From Pseudomonadota bacterium (GTDB taxonomy: Bacteria; Pseudomonadota; Gammaproteobacteria; Burkholderiales; Burkholderiaceae_C): DNA of 5,019 nucleotides. Within the stretch, counting starts at the first letter, position 1; each line of letters starts with the position of its first letter. Shown here in pieces: positions 1-5,019 of the stretch. Under the pieces are notes generated by a model. The model searched no databases. It saw only the letters and a list, made by a program, of their open reading frames with translations, and had not been told where the DNA came from. The DNA is taken from the NCBI GenBank assembly GCA_023396625.1, contig JAEWVY010000312.1, positions 1-5,019 of the forward strand. Reading direction: 5' to 3'. The translations under genes and the position numbers were made by a program.

Positions 1-1130
1 CGGTGGGTGGAACCCAATCCGTGACGGCAGGTATCGATGGCGCGATCACCGCGTCTGGCGTCAGCGGCAGCGTGGATTACGACACCGGCCTCGTCCGAGT
101 GCGCTTTGGCACCGTGGTCACGGCAGCGGGCAATGAGAGCGAGCCCTGGTTCGACCCTGAAAACGTCCGTCCCGACGGCAAGATCTTCCGACCCGAGCCG
201 GTGGCAGCAAGCAGCCTGCGCTACAGCGCCGTGGCCTACAGTTATCTGCCCCTGGATGCGGCGTTGCTGGGCATCGACCCGGTACGCCTGCCCAGTGACG
301 GGCGTGTGCCAATCTTCCGTCCAGGAGGCTTCGCTGTCGTCGGCCATACCGGTCGCATCACCGCCACGGTCAGCAACGGCCAGACCATCGATTGCGCGCG
401 GGTGCGTCTGTCACGCGTGCGCGTAGTCGGCAACAACGGCGTGGTGATACACACCGGCTACGCCACCAATCTGGAGGCGGGCACCGTCACCTTCAACGAT
501 GTCACCGCCTACAGCCAGCCAGTGACCATCGAGCACCGCATTGAGGACATGGCCGTGGTGCGCGACGTGCAGATCAACGGCGAGATCAGCTTCACGCGCC
601 CGCTGACCCATGTCTATCCGCTGGCCAGTCCTGGCGACCCCGTTTCCGGCAGCTTCGTCTCGAGTGCGCTGGTGGCTGGTGACCTGTTCGCCCGCGTGAA
701 CCTCGTGTTCGACCAGAGCACCTGGAACGGCAGTTGGTCGGATGAACTAATCGGCAGCGCCGCTACCGCCACCTTCAACCACACCCAGTACCCGATCACG
801 GTCACCAATCGCGGGGCACTCACCGAGCGCTGGGTGGTGCGCATGACCAACAGCACCTCGTTCGAGGTCATTGGCGAGAACGTCGGCGTGATCGCCACCG
901 GCAACACCAGCGCCGACTGCGCGCCCAACAACCCGGCGACCGGGGTGCCGTACTTCCGCCTGCCTGCGCTCGGCTGGGGCAACGGCTGGGCCACCGGCAA
1001 CGTGCTGCGATTCAACACCATCGGCAGCCAGTTCCCGGTCTGGGTGGTGCGCACCGTCCAGCAGGGACCGGAGTCCGTGCCCGACGACCACTTTACGTTG
1101 CTGATTCGCGGGGATGTCGACACGCCTTGA
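1..1130 (+). CDS. Phage structural (probable tail-tip) protein, C-terminal part, 5' end outside the window
   Basis: The reading frame is open from the first bases to a TGA at 1128-1130. A GTG at position 3 could be read as a start, but it has no room for a ribosome-binding site and the protein opens in mid-domain, so I treat this as the last ~375 residues of a longer gene. From residue 1 of the visible part: a beta-rich region with VDYDTGLVRVRFG (about 24-36), then LGIDPVRLPSDGRVPIF (about 89-105). This style of sequence I recognise from large uncharacterised Pseudomonas and beta-proteobacterial prophage proteins. After DMAVVRDVQINGEISFTRP (about 183-201) comes a second module, about 250-354, with ERWVVRMTNSTSFEVIGE, a GVIATGNTSAD stretch and LPALGWGNGWATGN. 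No catalytic motif, signal peptide or membrane segment is visible. Its place directly upstream of lectin-like tail genes supports a virion role at the tail end. The exact function is unknown. Confidence 0.9.
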   Translation, partial: VGGTQSVTAGIDGAITASGVSGSVDYDTGLVRVRFGTVVTAAGNESEPWFDPENVRPDGKIFRPEPVAASSLRYSAVAYSYLPLDAALLGIDPVRLPSDGRVPIFRPGGFAVVGHTGRITATVSNGQTIDCARVRLSRVRVVGNNGVVIHTGYATNLEAGTVTFNDVTAYSQPVTIEHRIEDMAVVRDVQINGEISFTRPLTHVYPLASPGDPVSGSFVSSALVAGDLFARVNLVFDQSTWNGSWSDELIGSAATATFNHTQYPITVTNRGALTERWVVRMTNSTSFEVIGENVGVIATGNTSADCAPNNPATGVPYFRLPALGWGNGWATGNVLRFNTIGSQFPVWVVRTVQQGPESVPDDHFTLLIRGDVDTP

Positions 1131-1156
1131 GGGCACTGGTTGGCACCTCTTGACCC

Positions 1157-1163
1157 AAAGGAA
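1157..1163 (+). promoter_or_regulatory. Ribosome-binding site of the 422-aa gene
   Basis: AAAGGAA lies 8 nt before the ATG at 1172, a good Shine-Dalgarno match and spacing. It supports that start. The rest of the 41-nt gap shows only a 4-bp stem (GAGG/CCTC), too weak for a terminator. Confidence 0.75.
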
Positions 1164-1171
1164 CCCCTTCA

Positions 1172-2440
1172 ATGACCGACTTCACCGTCAAATACTTCAA
1201 CAGTGGCATGAGCGGTGCGCCGCAGATCAGCAACAACTGGGGCGATCTGGTGACGATGCTCGATGCCTGCCTCGTCAACGGCTTCGCCCTCAAGGCCATC
1301 GATACGCTGGCCTGCGTCGACGGTGTGGCCACCGCCACCATCAGCGCTGGCCACGCCTACCAAGCTGACCAGGTGGTCGAGATCGCTGGGGCCGACCAGC
1401 CCGAGTACAACGGCCAGGTGAGAGTCATCGCCACAACCGCCACCACGTTTACTTTTGCGGTCACCGGCACCCCTGTGTCGCCCGCGACCACTGCCACCAG
1501 CCTCTCGGCCAAGGTCGCCCCCCTGGGTTGGGAAAAGCCCTTCTCGGCCACCCACAAGGCCGCCTACCGCAGCAAGAACCCGGCCTCACCACAGCACATC
1601 CTGCTGATTGACGACAGCCTCAAGACGCCCGGCTACACCTCGACGTGGGCGAAATGGGCCAACGTTGGCATTGTCGAAGACCTGGCCGACATTCACACCA
1701 TCGTCGGCAGCCAGGCACCCTTTGATCCGAACAAGCCCACGCAGAACTGGAAGCAGGTCGAGGCCAACCAGTGGGGTTGGTACAAGTGGTACCACGCCCG
1801 GCAGACGGGATACGACGTCTATGGAGACGGTGGATCGGGTGGCCGCAACTGGGTGCTGGTGGGAGACGACCGACTGTTCTTCCTGCTTGTGACCAATGCA
1901 GCGGGGTACAACTGGTATGGACGCAATGTCTACTGTTTTGGAGATATCACCAGCTTCAAGGCAGGTGACAACTACGCCACGGTGCTTTGTGCAGATGATC
2001 TGTATTGGAGCAACAACAGCCACTACATCAGCTACCCAGGGCAATTCAACGGGTATGGTTTGGTGTCGTCCCTGGACTTCACTGGCAAGGTACTCTTGCG
2101 CAGCCACACCCAGCTGGGGCATCCGGTGCGATGGGGCGTCACCTCGTTGAACACCAACAACGGACAGCAGATCTGCGGACGGGGGCCGATGCCGTTTCCA
2201 AATGGTGCTGACTACAGCCTGTGGCTGCTTCCTGTTTATGTGCGCCAGGAGGACGGTCATATGCGTGGCCTGATGCCCGGGATGTTGTGGATGCCGCAGG
2301 ATCGGCCGTATTCCGATCAGACCATCGTCGACAACGTCGTCGGCCAGACTGGCAGGAAATTCCTGCTTATCAGAACGCAGTACAGCTCGGAAACCGAGGG
2401 CGCGCAGATCGCCTTCGATATCACTGGGCCGTGGAGGTAA
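1172..2440 (+). CDS. Conserved phage virion/tail protein with FCCH-like beta domain, 422 aa
   Basis: This is a complete gene with a good ribosome-binding site. Residues 1-43 (VKYFNSGMSGAPQISNNWG, then LVTMLDACLVNGF) form a probable short helical cap. Residues about 44-115 read as a small beta domain (GHAYQADQVVEIAG, YNGQVRVIA, TTFTFAVTG). In tail proteins such a domain is often annotated as 'E1 FCCH-like'; here it is a structural module, with no ubiquitin chemistry implied. The middle (about 193-300) is rich in Trp, Tyr, Asn and Gly (WGWYKWYHARQTGYDVYG, YNWYGRNVYCFGDI). The C-terminus has GRGPMPFPNGADYSLWL, GLMPGMLWMPQDRPYSD, GRKFLLIRTQ and AFDITGPWR, which I recognise as a recurrent, functionally unassigned phage family. 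The role is probably a tail-tip or fibre-associated component, possibly binding the host surface. Part of the middle is clearly less GC-rich than the neighbouring genes, which could reflect exchange of a receptor-facing module. Confidence 0.92.
   Translation: MTDFTVKYFNSGMSGAPQISNNWGDLVTMLDACLVNGFALKAIDTLACVDGVATATISAGHAYQADQVVEIAGADQPEYNGQVRVIATTATTFTFAVTGTPVSPATTATSLSAKVAPLGWEKPFSATHKAAYRSKNPASPQHILLIDDSLKTPGYTSTWAKWANVGIVEDLADIHTIVGSQAPFDPNKPTQNWKQVEANQWGWYKWYHARQTGYDVYGDGGSGGRNWVLVGDDRLFFLLVTNAAGYNWYGRNVYCFGDITSFKAGDNYATVLCADDLYWSNNSHYISYPGQFNGYGLVSSLDFTGKVLLRSHTQLGHPVRWGVTSLNTNNGQQICGRGPMPFPNGADYSLWLLPVYVRQEDGHMRGLMPGMLWMPQDRPYSDQTIVDNVVGQTGRKFLLIRTQYSSETEGAQIAFDITGPWR
2433..2437 (+). 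promoter_or_regulatory. Ribosome-binding site inside the end of the upstream gene
   Basis: GGAGG, a near-perfect Shine-Dalgarno core, lies 6 nt before the ATG at 2444. It overlaps the last Trp-Arg codons of the 422-aa gene just before its TAA. Ribosomes ending on that gene can restart at once, so the two products are probably made in coupled amounts. Confidence 0.8.
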
Positions 2441-2443
2441 GCC

Positions 2444-3439
2444 ATGGCGTGGTGGTACAGCGTTGCGTCCTTGACGCCGGTAGCGGTGTGGGATGCGCTG
2501 CACTTCTCGGACGGACAGCTACAGGATCAGGTGGGCAGCAATGCCATCACCGTGCAGGGCGGTGTGGCCACACCCTTTCCTCTGTACGGGCTCTACGGCC
2601 AGGACAAGCCCTGGCCGATGTCGGCGCCGATGGCCTTGTCCGGTGACTTCGTACTGGCGGGCTTCGTGATGCATGTCAGCCGTGGGCTGGTGTTCTACAA
2701 GACCCTCGGCGACAGCAACAGCTACTTTCTGGATCAGGAGTCCAACGGCGCGATCTACCAGTACGCCAATGGCAGCGGCGGTCAGGTGGCCAGCGGGCCC
2801 GCGTGGGGAACGCCCAAGTTCATGGCGCTGGTGGTCAGCCCGGCCAGTGCGCGCGTCTACATCAACGACGACTGGGCGGGCGCGGCTTTCGCGCGCTCGT
2901 GGGTTGCGGACAGCGTGGGCGGTATTGGCTACTACGCCGACGGCAACGAATACAACATCGGCGGCAGCGAGCGGTTCTTCGCGGCCGGGCTGTGGTCGGG
3001 TGTTGCCAGCCTCGCCGACGTGCGCGCGCTGGAAACTGCCTGCCGCGCAGCGCTCGCCGGGCCGCAGGTTGGTGTTCACGCCGTCGCCTTGAGCCGCTTG
3101 CACAGCCCGAACTCCGTGCAGTGGAGCGTGCCGGGCAGCCATCCGCGTCAGTATCGAGGCCTGGCCAGCGCACGTCGCAACATCCATTTCGGCGGCAACG
3201 GCCAGATCATTGGCTCCGTCAAGGAGAAAGGCCAGCCCGACCAGCCCCTCGTTCGCCAAGTGCTGCTCTTCAGCGACAACACCCACACCCTGGTGGCTAG
3301 CACCTGGTCTCAGGCTGACGGAACGTACCGCTTTGAGCAACTCGACCCGCAACAGCGCTACACGGTGATCAGCACGGACTATCGACAGATGTACCGCGCC
3401 GTGATCGCGGACAACCTCGCTCCGGAACTGATGCCATGA
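2444..3439 (+). CDS. LamG/concanavalin-like tail protein with C-terminal carboxypeptidase-regulatory-like domain, 331 aa
   Basis: The start is fixed by the strong GGAGG. Residues about 12-205 have the look of a jelly-roll lectin/glucanase fold. A beta core FVLAGFVMHVSRGLVFY (69-85) is followed by FMALVVSPASARVYINDDWA (126-145), which resembles the strand-turn-strand of LamG domains. It ends with LWSGVASLADVRALETACRAAL (183-204), like the closing segment after which LamG domains stop. A linker (about 206-247) leads to a second beta domain (249-331): GQIIGSVKEKG, VRQVLLF, TWSQADGTYRFEQL, YTVISTDY, then RAVIADNLAPE. This resembles carboxypeptidase-regulatory-like domains seen at the ends of phage tail proteins. 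No glycosidase acid pair can be assigned, so binding rather than cleavage of a surface glycan is the better guess. The gene sits 3 nt after the upstream stop and shares ATGA with the next gene. The domain calls are by pattern only. Confidence 0.92.
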   Translation: MAWWYSVASLTPVAVWDALHFSDGQLQDQVGSNAITVQGGVATPFPLYGLYGQDKPWPMSAPMALSGDFVLAGFVMHVSRGLVFYKTLGDSNSYFLDQESNGAIYQYANGSGGQVASGPAWGTPKFMALVVSPASARVYINDDWAGAAFARSWVADSVGGIGYYADGNEYNIGGSERFFAAGLWSGVASLADVRALETACRAALAGPQVGVHAVALSRLHSPNSVQWSVPGSHPRQYRGLASARRNIHFGGNGQIIGSVKEKGQPDQPLVRQVLLFSDNTHTLVASTWSQADGTYRFEQLDPQQRYTVISTDYRQMYRAVIADNLAPELMP

Positions 3440-3831
3440 CTGTCACCATCACGCAGGAGCACAACGAGGCGCGGTTGGCAGGCACCTTGGCCTTCCTGGA
3501 TGCGGGAGCCAACCCGGCCCGCCTGCGCATCTACGGCGGTACGCGCCCACCCCATCCAGCGGCGACGCCCACCAGTGCGATGCTGGTGGAGATCGCACTC
3601 ACCAAGCCTGCAGGCACCATCGCGGGCGGCCTGCTGACTTTGACCCAGCAAGAGGACGGCCTCATCGCCGCGACCGGCATCGCCACCTGGGCGCGGCTGG
3701 TCAACGGAGACGAGGTGACCGCGCTGGATCTGGATTGCAGCGGCGCTGATGGCGCGGGCGATGTGAAGCTGGCCAGCACCAACCTCTATCTGGGGGGCGA
3801 CGCCCGGATGGTGTCGGCCATCCTGGGCTGA
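3436..3831 (+). CDS. Conserved small phage structural protein, 131 aa
   Basis: Its ATG overlaps the TGA of the LamG-like gene (ATGA at 3436-3439). A weak GGAA 8 nt upstream also favours this start, so translation is probably coupled. The protein is soluble, with no signal peptide or membrane helix. Visible conserved-looking blocks are LAFLDAGANPARLRIYGGTRP (19-38), MLVEIALTKPAGTIAGG (49-65), ATGIATWARLVNGDEV (79-94), GDVKLASTNLYLGGDARM (108-125) and a hydrophobic end SAILG. I recognise this pattern from small unassigned proteins in the tail regions of Pseudomonas and Burkholderia-type prophages. The alternating hydrophobic residues suggest an all-beta fold. It may bridge the receptor-binding proteins upstream and the long repeat protein downstream; that is inference from gene order only. 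Confidence 0.92.
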   Translation: MTVTITQEHNEARLAGTLAFLDAGANPARLRIYGGTRPPHPAATPTSAMLVEIALTKPAGTIAGGLLTLTQQEDGLIAATGIATWARLVNGDEVTALDLDCSGADGAGDVKLASTNLYLGGDARMVSAILG

Positions 3832-3837
3832 ACTGTC

Positions 3838-3842
3838 GGGGG
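3838..3842 (+). promoter_or_regulatory. Weak ribosome-binding site of the long repeat protein
   Basis: GGGGG stands 6 nt before the ATG at 3849, within a 17-nt gap. It is a poor Shine-Dalgarno match, but it is the only purine run at the right distance. Coupling to the preceding gene is likely to help. Confidence 0.45.
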
Positions 3843-3848
3843 CGAACC

Positions 3849-5019
3849 ATGCCTGCGAATTCTGGGCAGAATGTCGACCTGCTGTTCGACCGACCCGCTG
3901 CGCACGATGCCGATCTGATCTTTGGCTCCGACTATGTGCCGCCGCGCAACGACGTGGTGCTACAGGCCACGCTGCCGCTGCCGGTGGCCAGCATCGTCTT
4001 CATCCCGCCCACGCGGCTGGAGGTGCTGGCCGAGCTGCCGGGCCTGACAGTCAGCACGCTCATCCTGCGCCCGAGCGTGCCGCTCAATGTCGGCGTGGCC
4101 AGCCTGCCCGGGGTGGTGCTGACTGGCGAGGTGCGCTACGCCTCGCGCACGCAGCGCCCGACGGTGGGTCAAACTGCGCATGAGTGGCAGCAGGCCGTGC
4201 AGCGCGAGGACGGCGCAGCGCAGTGCCAGCAGGATGCGACGGCCACACCCGCAGGCTGGGGCGCTGCGTGGCACCGTGGGGCTGTGGCGGTCCACGGCAT
4301 CGCGCACCGCCTGCCGCCAGTCTTGGTGGCAGCGCCGCTGCTGCGGGGCACTGGCCAGCAGCAGGCGACGCGATTGCACGGCGCAACCGGGTTCAGCCAC
4401 GAGAACGCGACGCCTATCGCGCAGATTCGGACGGGCGTGTTCCAGAACGCCACGCGTTTGCGCGACGCCACGCGCTTCGCGCATCAGGACGGTGACCGCA
4501 GCAAGCGCGCCGGTCGGCTCGCCCTCTGGCAGAACGCCCGACCGCTGAGGCAGCGACAGGGTTCGGACTTCCAGAGCGCAAGCCGCCGGCCGGTGGGCTG
4601 GCGCGGGCGGTACCAGGAAGCGATGCGGCCACCGCCTGGCATCAGCGTGTGGGTGATCCCCGAGCCGCCCGAACCGCCGCGCTGCTACACGCCGAGCGGC
4701 CACCTCCTGTTCGCTGCGCTGGCTCCTGCAGATGCCCACCTGCTGTTCTTCTGCGAAAACCACATCGACCCGCCCGGTGTCGAGCCGGTGGTCGTTCCCG
4801 TTCGGAGGGTCTACTTCGTGATCAACAACGTGACCCTGCACCGGCTGCCCGATGGCTTGCCTGTGCCGGTATTCAATCTCTCGCTGGCGCTCGACGCCGC
4901 GTCCTGGACGTGGGGCTTCGACGCGCAACTCCCCGCCGCTGCAGAAAACCTTGTCGCACCTGGCAGCAACGGCGGTCCGGTCGAACTGGTGGCCAGCGTC
5001 AACGGAACGCCATTCCGCG
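3849..5019 (+). CDS. Long repeat-containing phage tail protein, possible tail-tip/hub component, 3' end outside the window
   Basis: The frame is open from this ATG to the window edge (390 codons plus one base) with no stop, so the gene is incomplete. It is the only frame here whose product shows ordered architecture. Residues 9-25 carry an LLF...DADLIF motif. Residues 36-100 hold three beta repeats with an A-x-LP core. Residues 99-112 (SRTQRPTVGQTAHE) form a joint. Residues 113-258 hold about eleven 14-residue repeats with a Q-x-A core, rich in Gln, Arg and Ala. Residues 259-282 are Pro-rich (PPPG, PEPPEPP). Residues 284-300 repeat the LLF...DAHLLF motif. From 319 a different, folded-looking domain begins (VYFVINNVTLHRL, LSLALDAASWTWGFDAQLP, PVELVASVNGTPFR). 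Its style recalls the first beta barrel of tail hub proteins (T4 gp27/Mu gp44-like), but that is a weak inference. I recognise the overall family from prophages, without an assigned function. Confidence 0.9.
   Translation, partial: MPANSGQNVDLLFDRPAAHDADLIFGSDYVPPRNDVVLQATLPLPVASIVFIPPTRLEVLAELPGLTVSTLILRPSVPLNVGVASLPGVVLTGEVRYASRTQRPTVGQTAHEWQQAVQREDGAAQCQQDATATPAGWGAAWHRGAVAVHGIAHRLPPVLVAAPLLRGTGQQQATRLHGATGFSHENATPIAQIRTGVFQNATRLRDATRFAHQDGDRSKRAGRLALWQNARPLRQRQGSDFQSASRRPVGWRGRYQEAMRPPPGISVWVIPEPPEPPRCYTPSGHLLFAALAPADAHLLFFCENHIDPPGVEPVVVPVRRVYFVINNVTLHRLPDGLPVPVFNLSLALDAASWTWGFDAQLPAAAENLVAPGSNGGPVELVASVNGTPFR
3873..3923 (+). repeat. First copy of the LLF-x(9)-DA-x-L-x-F motif
   Basis: Residues 9-25, VDLLFDRPAAHDADLIF, align without gaps to residues 284-300 of the same protein with 8 of 17 identical. 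It lies just before the beta repeats. Confidence 0.55.
3954..4148 (+). repeat. Three 21-22-residue beta repeats inside the long tail protein
   Basis: Residues 36-56, 57-78 and 79-100 align as VVLQATLPLPVASIVFIPP, LEVLAELPGLTVSTLILRP and LNVGVASLPGVVLTGEVRY. Each has alternating hydrophobics, then A-x-LP, then a second strand. The LP pairs lie at 42-43, 63-64 and 86-87. This suggests three short beta hairpins in series. Confidence 0.65.
4185..4622 (+). repeat. Tandem 14-residue (42-nt) repeat, about eleven units, core [W/F/Y/H]-Q-x-A
   Basis: Within the long tail protein the small residue (Ala or Gly) of the core falls at 116, 130, 144, 173, 187, 201, 215, 230, 244 and 258. That is steps of 14, with one double step of 29 and one of 15. 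Unit starts read WQQA, QQDA, WHRG, (a divergent unit 155-169), QQQA, HENA, FQNA, HQDG, WQNA, FQSA, YQEA. Two units, QQQATRLHGATGFS and FQNATRLRDATRFA, share 8 of 14 residues. At DNA level most units have diverged, but CAGAACGCC recurs at 4443 and 4530. Confidence 0.8.
4698..4748 (+). repeat. Second copy of the LLF-x(9)-DA-x-L-x-F motif
   Basis: Residues 284-300, GHLLFAALAPADAHLLF, form the second copy, after the 14-residue repeats and a Pro-rich linker. Both copies are followed within about ten residues by a PP pair (31-32 and 308-309). Confidence 0.55.

Noticed and set aside
3..5. GTG at position 3 as the true start of the first gene
   Set aside because: No upstream sequence exists to hold a ribosome-binding site, and the product begins in mid-domain. 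The gene most likely starts before the window.
1131..1171. Possible terminator or promoter in the largest gap (41 nt)
   Set aside because: Only a 4-bp stem with a 13-nt loop and no T-run was found, and no convincing -35/-10 pair. The gap is best read as a leader with a ribosome-binding site.
1895..2060. Possible variable region of a diversity-generating retroelement (Asn/Tyr/Ser-rich, many AAC codons)
   Set aside because: It is not at the 3' end of the gene, and no template repeat or reverse transcriptase is present in the window. The Asn/Tyr richness can be explained by a surface-exposed beta domain. A near-identical template repeat nearby, outside the window, would reopen the question.
1586..2503. 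Minus-strand open frame of 305 codons opposite the 422-aa gene, and a 277-codon one at 2519-3352
   Set aside because: Both are full shadows of + strand genes with well-supported starts and recognisable family patterns. Neither product shows a domain or motif.
4180..4548. Overlapping + strand frames within the repeat region (122 and 103 codons)
   Set aside because: They are out of frame with the long gene, give low-complexity Arg/Ser/Ala products and have no ribosome-binding site that I can see. They result from GC-rich repeat coding.
3960..4928. Long open frame on the minus strand (322 codons) opposite the repeat protein
   Set aside because: Its product is Arg/His/Ala-rich without domain pattern, and it has no neighbours on that strand. 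The + frame is open across the whole stretch and shows repeats and ordered domains. Long antisense frames are expected in GC-rich DNA.

Overview
The window is GC-rich and every real gene is read on the + strand. It holds five tightly packed genes (two of them cut by the window edges) that look like the distal tail or receptor-binding part of the structural operon of a tailed phage or prophage. By composition and protein style I infer a Pseudomonas or beta-proteobacterial (Burkholderia, Acidovorax, Bordetella type) host. No integrase, lysis, capsid, RNA or host gene is present to confirm the host or to tell a free phage from a prophage.

Layout: (A) 1-1130, the C-terminal part of a large beta-rich phage structural protein. 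(B) 1172-2440, a 422-aa virion or tail protein with a small beta domain near the N-terminus and a conserved GPWR end. (C) 2444-3439, a 331-aa protein with a LamG/concanavalin-like domain followed by a carboxypeptidase-regulatory-like beta domain ending in the motif RAVIADN. (D) 3436-3831, a 131-aa conserved phage protein. (E) 3849 to the window end, a long repeat-containing protein whose last visible part resembles the start of a tail-tip or hub domain. It continues beyond the window.

The genes are probably translated as one unit. The gaps are 41 nt, 3 nt, a 4-nt ATGA overlap and 17 nt. The ribosome-binding site of C lies inside the last codons of B. No promoter or terminator was seen between them, and no stretch over 300 bases lacks a gene. 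B and C (lectin-like, aromatic-rich) are the best candidates for contact with the host surface. A, D and E are more likely the tail-tip scaffold they sit on; this division of labour is inference.

The most unusual thing here is in gene E. An almost perfect 14-residue tandem repeat with core [aromatic/His]-Q-x-A runs for about eleven units. It is preceded by three 21-22-residue beta repeats and flanked on both sides by copies of an LLF-x(9)-DA-x-L-x-F motif. I found no RNA gene, CRISPR array, insertion sequence, toxin-antitoxin pair or defence system.
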